In this document: piece after piece, positions 10,573 to 17,467 of the stretch
How the letters are laid out: each line of letters starts with the position of its first letter
Position numbering within the stretch: position 1 is the first letter of the stretch
Assembly (NCBI GenBank): GCA_016190945.1
Contig: JACPPO010000060.1
Span: forward strand, 1-38,367
Length of the DNA stretch: 38,367 nt
From: Acidobacteriota bacterium
GTDB taxonomy: Bacteria; Acidobacteriota; Vicinamibacteria; Vicinamibacterales; UBA2999
Direction: 5' to 3'
Made by a program: the position numbers and the translations under genes
Notes under the pieces: generated by a model
Database searches by the model: none
Seen by the model: the letters and a program-made list of their open reading frames with translations, nothing else
What the model was told of the DNA's origin: nothing

Positions 10573-11780
10573 AGGTGACACTCGACGACATCCGCAACCG
10601 CGAATCGCGCCACCTGCTCCAGACGTATAAGCGGCAGCCGGTCGCGTTCGTCCGCGGCCGCGGCGCGCGCCTGTACGACGTCGACGGCCGGGAGTATCTC
10701 GACTTCGTGTCCGGCATCGGCGTGGCGTCGCTTGGGCACGCGCATCCGGGCCTCACCGCCGCGATTGCCGATCAGGCGGCAACGCTGCTGCATACGTCGA
10801 ACCTGTACTACCACCGGTACCAGGCCGAGGCCGCGGTGCGGCTTGCGCAGCTCTCGGGGCTGCCGCGCACGTTTTTCTGCAACAGCGGCGCGGAAGCGGT
10901 CGAGGCATGCCTCAAGTTCGCCCGCCGCTACTGGTATACCCAGGGCGCGACCGAGCGCACGGGCTTCGTGGCGTTGGAAGGCGCGTTTGCCGGCCGGACG
11001 CTGGGCGCGCTGTCGGTGACGCACAGCGAGCAGTATCGCGCGCCGTTCGGGCCGCTCGTCGGGCCCGTGACGTTCATCGATCCGCTCAAACCCGAAACGC
11101 TGGCTGCCGCGCTGACCGATCGCACGGCGGCGATCATTGCCGAACCCATACTGGGTGAAGGCGGCATCCGCCCGATGTCGCCGCAGTTTGCGGCGGCCAT
11201 TAACGATGCCTGCGCGCGGACAGGCACGTTGTACATCGCGGACGAAGTGCAGACCGGACTCGGTCGCACCGGCTATCCCTTCTACGGGCAGGCGCTCGGC
11301 CTTCGGCCCGACCTGATGTCGGTCGGGAAGGCGCTGGGCGGCGGCGTACCGATCGGGGCCGCCCTCGTGTCGGAACGCGTCGCGCAGGCGGTGTCGCCCG
11401 GGGATCATGGCAGCACGCATGGCGGAAACCTCCTGGGCACCAGAGCGGCGGCATTCGTCCTCGATCAGCTGATGGGTGGCCTCATCGACCACGTGAGAAC
11501 CGTTGGCATCCACTTCGAGCGGCGGCTCCGTGCACTCGCGCTACGGCATCCGTCCATCGTCGAAGTGCGCGGCATCGGTCTGATGCGTGGCCTCGAGCTG
11601 AGCATGGACGCCACCACGGTCGTCGATACGGCCCGCGATCGCGGCTTGCTCGTGAACCGAACGGACGAGAAGGTGGTTCGCCTGTTGCCTCCACTGAATA
11701 TCGAGGCCACCGACATCGATCGCGCCGTGGACATGCTGGATGGCGTGTTCGCCGCACTGAGATCGGAGGTGCAGGTGTGA
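10569..11780 (+). CDS. argD: acetylornithine aminotransferase (PLP)
   Basis: Transfers an amino group from glutamate to N-acetylglutamate semialdehyde. 403 residues from the ATG at 10569, which overlaps the argB stop; the in-frame upstream extension inside argB is rejected. Class-III aminotransferase marks: CNSGAEAVEACLK (about 104-116), DEVQTGLGRTG (225-235, PLP pyridine contact), and the Schiff-base lysine Lys254 in SVGKALGGGVPIGA, then THGGNLLG. Related enzymes also act on succinylornithine or GABA; the operon fixes the arginine role. GGAGGT near its end is the ribosome site of the next gene. Confidence 0.96.
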   Translation: MKVTLDDIRNRESRHLLQTYKRQPVAFVRGRGARLYDVDGREYLDFVSGIGVASLGHAHPGLTAAIADQAATLLHTSNLYYHRYQAEAAVRLAQLSGLPRTFFCNSGAEAVEACLKFARRYWYTQGATERTGFVALEGAFAGRTLGALSVTHSEQYRAPFGPLVGPVTFIDPLKPETLAAALTDRTAAIIAEPILGEGGIRPMSPQFAAAINDACARTGTLYIADEVQTGLGRTGYPFYGQALGLRPDLMSVGKALGGGVPIGAALVSERVAQAVSPGDHGSTHGGNLLGTRAAAFVLDQLMGGLIDHVRTVGIHFERRLRALALRHPSIVEVRGIGLMRGLELSMDATTVVDTARDRGLLVNRTDEKVVRLLPPLNIEATDIDRAVDMLDGVFAALRSEVQV

Positions 11781-12334
11781 GGGCCGCCGCCATTGCCGGT
11801 GCCTGCACGCTGTCGCAGCCGGCGGGGGGCAAGGACGGATACCTTCGCGCGGCCACGGCGGACGACGCGGGTGTTATGCATGCGCTCATCGCCGGCCATC
11901 TCGCGGAGGGCCACCTGCTCCCGCGCGAGCGGGAGGAGATTGCCAGTCATGCGCATCGTTTCGTGGTGGCCGTCAAGGACGATCGCGTGGTCGCCTGCGC
12001 CGAGCTGGCGCCACTCAGCCTGGACGTCAGCGAGGTGCGCTCGCTTGTCGTGAGCCGCGACGCGCGCGGCCTCGGCCTCGGACGCGAGATCGTCGACGAG
12101 CTCGTTCACCGGGCGGCGACCGCCGGGTTTGAGAAGCTCTGCGCGTTCACGCACGCGCCGTCGTATTTCGTGCGCTTTGGCTTTTCAATCGTTCCGCACG
12201 TGTGGCTGCCCGAGAAGATCGTGACCGACTGCCACTGCTGCCCGCATTTCCGGAAGTGCGGTCAATACGCCGTGCTGCGCGAGCTGCGCCGTGGGCATCA
12301 AGCGTGTGTGAGGTTGGTGGCGCTCCATGGCTGA
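11777..12334 (+). CDS. argA: GNAT acetyltransferase, probable short-form N-acetylglutamate synthase
   Basis: 185 residues, GTG start overlapping the argD stop, GGAGGT 7 nt upstream. A single GNAT domain begins after a 24-residue leader (YLRAATADDAGVMHAL). The acetyl-CoA loop reads RDARGLGLGREIVDEL. The end carries a Cys cluster (DCHCCPHFRKC) that I associate with short ArgA-type synthases (DCxxCPxFxxC). It lacks the kinase-like domain of long ArgA. It probably supplies N-acetylglutamate from acetyl-CoA and glutamate to prime the cycle, while ArgJ recycles the acetyl group. A generic GNAT enzyme is the alternative; position inside the operon argues against that. Confidence 0.88.
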   Translation: MRAAAIAGACTLSQPAGGKDGYLRAATADDAGVMHALIAGHLAEGHLLPREREEIASHAHRFVVAVKDDRVVACAELAPLSLDVSEVRSLVVSRDARGLGLGREIVDELVHRAATAGFEKLCAFTHAPSYFVRFGFSIVPHVWLPEKIVTDCHCCPHFRKCGQYAVLRELRRGHQACVRLVALHG

Positions 12335-13637
12335 CGTCAGGTCCTTCGCGGGCCGATCTCGTACCCCGCCGCGCAGGCGCGCGCGGCGGGAACCCGGCGA
12401 AGGCGGGCCCCCGCACGGCGCGGATTTCGCCCTCGCGAGCGCCCAGGGAGGGATCACCGCGCCGGCTGGCTTCAGGACAGGCGCCGTGCACTGCGGCATC
12501 AAGGCTGTTTCGTCCGCGCTGGACCTCGCGGTCCTGGCCGTTGATACGCCCGCCTCGGCGGCGGCGCTCTTCACGACGAATCTTGTCCAGGCGGCTCCCG
12601 TCACGATCTCCCGCCAGCACATCGAGCGGACCCACGGGGTGGCCAGGGCCGTTGTCGTCAACAGTGGATGTGCGAACGCCTGCACCGGCACGCGGGGCCT
12701 CGCCCATGCCCGGCAGATGGCCCAGGAAACCGCCTCTGCGGTCGGCTGCGCACCGGAGGAAGTGCTGCTCGCCAGCACCGGCGTCATCGGCGTGGCATTG
12801 AAGATCGATCGTGTGGTGGCCGGCATCCGTGCCGCCGTCCTGGCGCTGGCGCGCAGTCACGGTAGCGACGCCGCGCTCGCGATCATGACCACGGATCGGT
12901 TTCCCAAGGAACACGCGGCGACCGTGCGGACGCCTCGGGGATCGTTCACCGTCGGCGGCATGGCCAAGGGAGCGGGCATGATCGAGCCGAACATGGCGAC
13001 GATGCTCGGGTTTCTGACCACCGACGCGAAGGTTTCGCCCACCCTTCTTCGGCAAGCCCTCCGCGCATCGGCGCACGACACCTTCAACGCCATTACGGTC
13101 GACGGTGAATGTTCCACGAATGATTCGCTGTTTGCCCTGGCCTCGGGCGCGAGCGGCGTGGCTGTAGACAACGCCACGTATCCGGCGCTCGTCGCGGGGT
13201 TCCTGACCGTCTCCCGCGAGCTAGCGCTTGGCATCGTGCGCGGCGGAGAAGGCGCCACGAAGCTGATTGCCGTGACTGTCTCCGACGCGCGCAGCGTGGA
13301 TGCGGCACGCCAGGTGGCGCGGACGATCGCAAACTCGCCGCTGGTGAAGACCGCCGTCCACGGCGCCGATCCGAACTGGGGCCGCATTGTCGCGGCGGCA
13401 GGGCGCTCCGGGGTCACGTTCGACATCGACCGGGCCACGGTGCACGTCGGCGGCACCCTGCTTTTTGAAAAGGGCTCACCACATGACGATGCGGCGCCGC
13501 TGGCGGCGGAACATCTGAAGGGCATCACCGTACGGATCGACGTGAGCCTGGGATCGGGTGGCGGCGCGTCAGCGACGATCTGGACCTGCGACCTGAGCGC
13601 CGAATACGTCCGGATCAACGGCGAGTACCGGACGTGA
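12327..13637 (+). CDS. argJ: glutamate N-acetyltransferase / ornithine acetyltransferase
   Basis: Moves the acetyl group from N-acetylornithine to glutamate, making ornithine. 436 residues, Ntn-type self-cleaving enzyme. The nucleophile motif KGAGMIEPNMATML (214-227) has Thr225 after Ala, the usual autocleavage point. TVDGECSTND and the C-terminal NGEYRT are also typical. The conserved domain begins at about residue 42 (GITAPAGFR). The first 41 residues form an Arg/Pro/Gly-rich extension (RTPPRRRARREPGEGGPP) encoded by a GC-rich hairpin. The ATG at 12327 overlaps the argA stop by 8 nt. Having both ArgA and ArgJ is common in cyclic pathways. Confidence 0.96.
   Translation: MADVRSFAGRSRTPPRRRARREPGEGGPPHGADFALASAQGGITAPAGFRTGAVHCGIKAVSSALDLAVLAVDTPASAAALFTTNLVQAAPVTISRQHIERTHGVARAVVVNSGCANACTGTRGLAHARQMAQETASAVGCAPEEVLLASTGVIGVALKIDRVVAGIRAAVLALARSHGSDAALAIMTTDRFPKEHAATVRTPRGSFTVGGMAKGAGMIEPNMATMLGFLTTDAKVSPTLLRQALRASAHDTFNAITVDGECSTNDSLFALASGASGVAVDNATYPALVAGFLTVSRELALGIVRGGEGATKLIAVTVSDARSVDAARQVARTIANSPLVKTAVHGADPNWGRIVAAAGRSGVTFDIDRATVHVGGTLLFEKGSPHDDAAPLAAEHLKGITVRIDVSLGSGGGASATIWTCDLSAEYVRINGEYRT
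12365..12390. repeat. perfect GC hairpin inside the argJ 5' coding region
   Basis: CCCGCCGCGC (12365-12374) and GCGCGGCGGG (12381-12390) are exact reverse complements around a 6-nt loop. It codes the PRRRARR part of the argJ extension, about 38 nt after the start codon. It could slow early translation, or be an inserted palindromic element kept in frame. Confidence 0.7.
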
Positions 13638-14587
13638 ATCCCTCGGCTCCACCGGCGACGCCGGCCAAGAACTTCCTCTCCATCCTCGACCTCTCCTGCC
13701 GCGATCTCAGCCGGTTGATCGACCTTGCCGCACAGATGAAAGCGGAGCGCCGTCTTGCGGACCAGGCGGCAACCGCGAACGCCCTCAAGGGGTGCCACGT
13801 GGCGATGCTCTTCGAAAAGCCGTCGCTTCGCACCCGGTCCACGTTTGAAATCGCGATTCGTGAACTCGGTGGCCACGCGCTGGACCTTCCCGCGCAGTTT
13901 GCCGACGGCGGGCGCGAACCGCTGGAGGATGTTGCCCGAAACCTCGAGCGGTGGGTCACGGCGCTTGTAATTCGGACCTACGCGCACGCGAAGGTCACGA
14001 CGTTTGCATCAGCGGCGCCGAGGCTTCACGTCATCAACGCGCTCAGCGATCAGGAACATCCGTGCCAGGCGCTGGCGGACATGCTCACGTTGCGCGAGCG
14101 CTGGGGAGAATGCGACGGTCGCACCATCGCCTATGTCGGCGACGGCAACAATGTCGCCACCTCCCTTGCGCACGCCGCGCCACGGCTTGGCGTGTCGGTA
14201 AACCTGGCTTCACCTTCCGGCTACGAGCTTCCCGCGCGGGTCATCGAGGACGCGACGCGCGGCGCGCGCAAGGGCGCGCGCCTGCGGGTCTTTGTCGATC
14301 CCCGCGAGGCGGTGGCCGGTGCCGACGCCGTCTATACCGACGTCTGGACGTCAATGGGACAGGAGCAGGAAGCGGCCGAGCGCCGGCTCGCATTTCGTCC
14401 TTTCCAGGTGGGCAGCGCGCTTATGGCTACTGCCGCACCAGGCGCGTTCTTCATGCACTGCCTGCCCGCCCGTCGCGGCGAAGAGGTCACGGCCGAGGTC
14501 TTCGAGTCCCCCGCGTCAGTCGTCTTCGATCAGGCAGAAAACCGGCTCCACACACAGAAGGCGCTCCTGATGCTGCTGCTGTCGTAG
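13634..14587 (+). CDS. argF: ornithine carbamoyltransferase
   Basis: Makes citrulline from ornithine and carbamoyl phosphate. 317 residues, GTG start overlapping the argJ stop. Carbamoyl-phosphate loop EKPSLRTR (61-68), HPCQALADMLT (142 on), DVWTSMGQE (about 236) and HCLPARRGEEV (275 on) are the family landmarks. I see ornithine-type motifs, and with ArgJ upstream releasing free ornithine, an N-acetylornithine carbamoyltransferase is unlikely. Last gene of the rightward operon; about 550 nt without a gene follow. Confidence 0.96.
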   Translation: MNPSAPPATPAKNFLSILDLSCRDLSRLIDLAAQMKAERRLADQAATANALKGCHVAMLFEKPSLRTRSTFEIAIRELGGHALDLPAQFADGGREPLEDVARNLERWVTALVIRTYAHAKVTTFASAAPRLHVINALSDQEHPCQALADMLTLRERWGECDGRTIAYVGDGNNVATSLAHAAPRLGVSVNLASPSGYELPARVIEDATRGARKGARLRVFVDPREAVAGADAVYTDVWTSMGQEQEAAERRLAFRPFQVGSALMATAAPGAFFMHCLPARRGEEVTAEVFESPASVVFDQAENRLHTQKALLMLLLS

Positions 14588-15095
14588 TCCGGGACCGGCG
14601 CTTCGTTTCAGTCCGGTCTCCGATTCGCGCCGCGGAAGAACGCTCGCACCGGCTCGAAGACTGTCGCTTCGTGAGCGACGATGCTCCCAACGGAGTCTGA
14701 GGGACTAGCTAGGTCTGTAAAGCCGCTGCGGCATTTTTGATCGCGACGCTCATAGCGGCCGGCCCTAAGAGGAAGACCGATCCCTAACCCAGAAGGCGCG
14801 TCCGCAAGACCTCACACGTTCTGAAGTTCTGCATATTCCGGCCGCTGGGCGCGCGGAGCCCGGCGGATCGACTGGCGTTGATAGGCTTAGGTGCCGGCGC
14901 TCTCGCCAAGCGCCGGGGCTCGCCTATCTAGGCTGACCGGTCGTCGCAAGGATGCACGGCGGCCCGAGACCGGCGTAGTGCGTGGTAAGATACTGCAAAT
15001 AAAGGACTTAGGGCGTCGCTGGTCATTGGTCATGCGACGGTCATTACGTGCGAGCGCAGACGGATAAGGACGGTTTTTAGGGGATGGTCCCGGAC
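14588..15095. other. gene-free stretch between argF and the cassette array
   Basis: No reading frame here looks like a gene, and no integrase remnant was recognised on the minus strand, where an integron integrase would be expected. A weak hairpin with a T tract (GCCGCTGCGGCATTTTT, 14722-14738) may end argF transcripts. The strongest structure is a two-tier stem-loop at 14880-14928: outer arms GATAGGC/GCCTATC, inner arms CCGGCGCT/AGCGCCGG with a 7-nt loop. Its role is unknown. Confidence 0.5.
14880..14928. other. two-tier stem-loop of unknown role
   Basis: Outer arms GATAGGC (14880-14886) and GCCTATC (14922-14928) enclose inner arms CCGGCGCT (14894-14901) and AGCGCCGG (14909-14916) around the loop CTCGCCA. 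All pairs are exact. It lacks a T tract, so it is not a simple terminator. It could be part of a transcribed RNA or a cruciform target; no family was recognised. Confidence 0.45.
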
Positions 15096-15115
15096 GGGCT
15101 AAACACAGGTTAGCC
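15096..15115 (+). other. attI-like integron insertion site / left end of cassette array
   Basis: GGGCTAAACACAGGTTAGCC contains GTTAGCC (15109-15115), which fits the core GTTRRRY, and an inverted GGCTAA 6 nt upstream. It resembles the core of class-1 attI (CCCTAAAACAAAGTTAGGC) and lacks the long hairpin of attC. The predicted crossover, G/TT at 15109/15110, is the left edge of cassette 1. No integrase gene is adjacent, so it may be a relic attI or simply the accepted target. Confidence 0.55.
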
Positions 15116-15136
15116 GGAATTCAATCAACCAATCAA

Positions 15137-15424
15137 TCAGGCAGCAGACAACTTAGCCACGTGCAACTTCTTGCGGCGCCGTTCCATGTGCCAGAGGTCA
15201 TACTGGGTCTGCTGGTTCATCCAACTCTCGGCGCTCGTGCCGAAGGCGAGCGATAAACGAACGGCCATCTCAGGGCTGATGCCTGCGCGGCCGTTCAAGA
15301 TGCCCGACAGGGTCTTGCGGCTGACGTCCAGCGCCTCGGCGGCTTGGGTCACGGTCAAGCCCAGCGGCTTCAGGCACAGTTCTCGGAGGATTTCGCCCGG
15401 GTGCGGCGGGTTGTGCATCTTCAT
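15137..15424 (-). CDS. higA: HigA-type antitoxin (HTH/XRE)
   Basis: 95 residues. It starts with the HigA hallmark [11 protein letters not shown], followed by a helix-turn-helix ([24 protein letters not shown]) and [15 protein letters not shown]. It neutralises HigB and should repress the operon by binding its promoter. It starts 9 nt after the higB stop, giving the toxin-first order typical of higBA. The C-terminus is Lys/Arg rich. The likely operator is the TGTAAC/GTTACA dyad at 15725-15743. Confidence 0.93.
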   Translation of the reverse strand: MKMHNPPHPGEILRELCLKPLGLTVTQAAEALDVSRKTLSGILNGRAGISPEMAVRLSLAFGTSAESWMNQQTQYDLWHMERRRKKLHVAKLSAA

Positions 15425-15433
15425 CGGTTGACC

Positions 15434-15715
15434 TCAGTGATAGTCTTCATAATCCACGCGCTCAACATCCTTGCCGGAGAACGCGAACGTCACCCGCCAA
15501 TTGCCGCTGACTTTGACGGCCCAGGTGCCCCTCCGGCTACCTTGAAGTTCATGGAGGCCCAGGCCGGGCAGGCTCATGTCCAGCGGGCTAGTTGCCGCAT
15601 TGAGCGCGCCGAGGATCAGGCGCAATCGATCCTCATGCTTGGTCTGAATGCCCCGTTTGGTGCCGGCGGCGAAGAACTGTTCCAGGCCTTTATGCCGAAA
15701 CCCCTTGATCGCCAC
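15434..15715 (-). CDS. higB: HigB/RelE-type mRNA interferase toxin
   Basis: 93 residues, GTG start at 15715. Family signs: FRHKGLEQFFAAGTKRGI at the N-terminus, LRLILGALNAATSP, GLGLHELQGSRRGTWAVKV, and NWRVTFAF near the end, with acidic residues in the C-terminal VERVDYEDYH. HigB toxins cleave mRNA on the ribosome. No ribosome site is visible and the -10 lies 7 nt before GTG, so the mRNA is probably leaderless. Located just inside attC1. Confidence 0.93.
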   Translation of the reverse strand: MAIKGFRHKGLEQFFAAGTKRGIQTKHEDRLRLILGALNAATSPLDMSLPGLGLHELQGSRRGTWAVKVSGNWRVTFAFSGKDVERVDYEDYH

Positions 15716-15722
15716 CGAAATC

Positions 15723-15751
15723 AGTGTAACGTATGCGGTTACAGATCACAA
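15723..15751 (-). promoter_or_regulatory. higBA promoter and operator, probably leaderless
   Basis: Read on the minus strand: -35 TTGTGA (15751-15746), 17-nt spacer, -10 TACACT (15728-15723), then 7 nt to the GTG at 15715. An exact dyad, TGTAAC-N7-GTTACA (15725-15743), covers the -10 and part of the spacer, a good HigA operator candidate. The -35 ends 3 nt from attC1. Confidence 0.65.
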
Positions 15752-15754
15752 TCC

Positions 15755-15838
15755 GGCTAACAACCAAATGGAGCCGTCGCGCGAACCGTCCCGTGTGATC
15801 ATGTCGCCGTGGCACGCGGCTCATTTGGCACGTTAGCC
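15755..15838 (+). other. integron attC site 1
   Basis: R'' GGCTAAC (15755-15761), spacer AA, L'' CCAAATGGAGCCG (15764-15776), a 40-nt variable part, L' CGGCTCATTTGG (15817-15828), spacer CAC, R' GTTAGCC (15832-15838). R''/R' pair exactly. L''/L' pair exactly except for one unpaired G in L''. That extrahelical base on the 5' arm, the AA spacer and GTTRRRY are attC hallmarks and fix plus polarity. Crossover is predicted between 15832 and 15833. Confidence 0.9.
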
Positions 15839-15871
15839 GGACCGGGATCGATCGACGTCCAGACCAACTGG

Positions 15872-16273
15872 TCAACGTTTACTCAGCAGATCCCAGAAGC
15901 CACGAGGATCAAGGATCGGCAATGGGGCTTTGTCCGCAACGTCGAGCAGATCCCGGTCGCCCGTCACCAGAACGTCGGCTCGTCCAGTCGTCGCTGACGC
16001 CAGAATCCAGCGGTCATCAGGATCTCGAACCGGTACGTCGGAGGGTTTGCGCGGTTTCGGCACGACTTCTTGATCTCGAAGCAGCGCCAAGATGTCACCA
16101 ATAGTCGCGACGGGTAGCTTGATGCGACGGCTGAGCACCTCGCGAAGTTCAGTGAGGACGACTTCGCCGGTGATCAGCACGTGCTCGGCCAGCACGACGC
16201 GCGTCACATCCGCGCAAAGCCCGCGCGTGGCAAAGGCCGCAACCAGCACATTAGTGTCGAGGAACACTCTCAC
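15872..16273 (-). CDS. PIN-domain ribonuclease toxin (VapC-like)
   Basis: 133 residues. PIN fold with acidic metal-binding residues: FLDTNVLVAAF at the N-terminus (Asp6), LTELREVL, DPDDRWILASA and VTGDRDLLD. It belongs to the 'PIN family toxin component' group of short stand-alone domains. Such toxins cut RNA and are held in check by a cognate antitoxin. The GTG start at 16273 overlaps the antitoxin stop (GTGA), so the two are translationally coupled. The stop lies 39 nt after the cassette edge. Confidence 0.9.
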   Translation of the reverse strand: MRVFLDTNVLVAAFATRGLCADVTRVVLAEHVLITGEVVLTELREVLSRRIKLPVATIGDILALLRDQEVVPKPRKPSDVPVRDPDDRWILASATTGRADVLVTGDRDLLDVADKAPLPILDPRGFWDLLSKR

Positions 16274-16488
16274 GAAACATCCCGCGCGACGTCCTCATCA
16301 GTCAGGTAGCCCCGGGCCTCGGCAAAAGGCAGCACCCGGCGGCGCAGGTCTTCAAAGCGGCGCAGGGACAATTCGCGGCGCAGCGCATCTCGGACAATGT
16401 CACTCCGACTTTGGCCTGTTCGTTTGCATAGTCGGTCGAGGAGTCGTTCGAGGTCTTTATCAACGCGGATCGTCAGCGTACCTTTCAT
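16270..16488 (-). CDS. ribbon-helix-helix (CopG-like) antitoxin
   Basis: 72 residues. The N-terminal strand TLTIRVDKDLERLLDRLC and RTGQSRSDIVRDALRREL make a ribbon-helix-helix DNA-binding unit. The C-terminal 30 residues (LPFAEARGYLTDEDVARDVS) would wrap the PIN toxin. ATG at 16488 directly abuts an exact palindrome and has no ribosome site, so translation is probably leaderless. The protein should bind that palindrome and repress its own operon. Confidence 0.9.
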   Translation of the reverse strand: MKGTLTIRVDKDLERLLDRLCKRTGQSRSDIVRDALRRELSLRRFEDLRRRVLPFAEARGYLTDEDVARDVS

Positions 16489-16524
16489 GTGTTACAGTGT
16501 AACACGCTGCGGACCGGCTAACAA
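16489..16524 (-). promoter_or_regulatory. PIN/RHH operon promoter with palindromic operator; -35 inside attC2
   Basis: Minus strand: -35 TTGTTA (16524-16519), 17-nt spacer, -10 TACACT, then 7 nt to ATG at 16488. GTGTTACAGTGTAACAC (16489-16505) is an exact odd palindrome covering the -10. The -35 hexamer is formed by the R''/spacer bases TAACAA of attC2, so the recombination site supplies part of the promoter. Confidence 0.65.
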
Positions 16525-16588
16525 CGCGCTGCACCAGTCGGCCGTGGCGCTGTCGGTGGACGGCCACCGGTGAGCGCGAACGTTGAGT
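16516..16588 (+). other. integron attC site 2
   Basis: R'' GGCTAAC (16516-16522), AA, L'' CGCGCTGCACC (16525-16535), inner stem GGCCGT/ACGGCC (16540-16545/16560-16565), L' GGTGAGCGCG (16569-16578), AAC, R' GTTGAGT (16582-16588). L''/L' pair exactly but for one extra G in L'', again on the 5' arm, giving plus polarity. R' fits GTTRRRY but does not pair with R'' beyond AAC/GTT. The bases after G16582 belong to the IS110-like transposase gene. Confidence 0.85.
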
Positions 16589-17386
16589 ATTCCGAGGGGA
16601 CCAGGCCGAGGTTCGCCATCAGCTCGCGCGGATGCGTGAAGCTGCGAATATCGCCGACCTCCGTGACCAGACCGACGGCGGTAACAAACGACACGCCGCG
16701 CAGCGCCTGCAACGCGTTCACCACCGGCGCCCAGCGCCACGCCGGCGTGAGCTGCCGAAGTTGGTCGGTGAGCCGCTCGACGCGGCGTTCGGTCTCATCG
16801 ATCGTGTCGCGGTACTCCTGCAGCGCACTGTGCTGCGGGGCGAGGGGAAAGCTGAGATCGGCGAGCCAGCGGCGATAGGGGCGCGTCCAGCCGGCGCGAC
16901 TTGGATAGCGGCGGCCTTGCCGGAGCAGGAACGCTTTCAATCGATGTTTCGCCTGGGTGCACAGGCCGACGGCATCTTCCCGCGCCCGGACGAGGTCGCG
17001 CAGGGCTTCATCGTCGGCCGTCGGGATGTAGATCGCCGTGAGCTCGCCGGCGCGATGCAACCGGGCCAACGCGTCGCCATCCCGCCGATCGGCTTGATCC
17101 GATCGCCGCTTCGCTTCGGCATGCTCGAGGGATTGACGACGACGCAGTCCTCCCCTGGCCGGTGAGATAGCGGTGGATCCCAAACCCGCACGGGCCGGCC
17201 TCGTACACGAAAGCGTAACCGCCGGTTCGGCGCTCGCAGGGCCCGCAGGACCTTGGCCACCGCCTCCAGGTCGCCGGGGATCACCCCATAGTGGCGCACT
17301 TCACCACCTCGCCCCTCCTCGGCGAGCGAGACGTCGATCAATTCCTTGTGGACATCCATCCCCACGAACATGCTACGTTTCGCCAT
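16583..17386 (-). pseudogene. IS110-family transposase, frameshifted and 3'-truncated
   Basis: Starts at ATG 17386 (MAKRSMFVGMDVHKELIDVS, the DEDD-type N-terminus of IS110 transposases), with GGAGG upstream. Reading continuity needs three frame changes, near 17212 (before VYEAGPCGFG), 17154 (before EDCVVV) and 17093 (before DRRDGDALARLH). The C-terminal half is recognisable (ALQALRGVSFVTAVGLVTEVG, LGLVPSEYST). It stops dead at EYST, where GTTGAGT forms the R' box of attC2. The usual last part of the transposase-20 domain is missing. Clearly inactive. Confidence 0.9.
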
Positions 17387-17467
17387 GACCTGCCTCCGTT
17401 GTATGTGGCTCTGCGCGTCGCCCTCATCGGCGTCGCGTAATCCACGACTTACTACGTGAGGCAGGTC
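17387..17467 (-). other. structured IS110 5' end: hairpin over the transposase ribosome site
   Basis: GACCTGCCTC (17387-17396) and GAGGCAGGTC (17458-17467) pair exactly, 10 bp, around a 61-nt loop with further GCGTCG-type pairing. On the minus strand the 3' arm contains the GGAGG ribosome site of the transposase, so a long transcript would hide it. IS110 elements also carry a structured guide ('bridge') RNA in this end, so part of this segment may be its remnant. The outer IS boundary could not be set. Confidence 0.5.

Larger units (their letters stand above)
15110..15832 (-). mobile_element. integron gene cassette 1 (higBA)
   Basis: The span runs from the crossover point in the attI-like site to that in attC1, 723 bp. 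It starts with TTAGCCGG and ends with G of attC1. Content is one toxin-antitoxin operon plus attC1, a typical cassette size. The genes lie on the minus strand while attC1 has plus polarity, so the operon faces against the usual cassette direction and relies on its own promoter. Confidence 0.7.
15833..16582 (-). mobile_element. integron gene cassette 2 (PIN toxin / RHH antitoxin)
   Basis: 750 bp from the crossover in attC1 to that in attC2. It begins TTAGCCGG, so when circular its attC would read R'' GGCTAAC with R' GTTAGCC, an exact pair. Content is one toxin-antitoxin pair on the minus strand plus attC2. Together with cassette 1 it forms a two-member array without a visible integrase. Confidence 0.7.

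Noticed and set aside
9484-11513. Long minus-strand frames across argC, argB and argD
   Set aside because: Shadows of well-conserved arginine genes; no motifs.
14860-14940. Short resemblance (CGTTGATAGGC) to the 3' end of 23S rRNA
   Set aside because: Similarity covers only about 15-18 nt and the neighbouring bases do not continue into rRNA.
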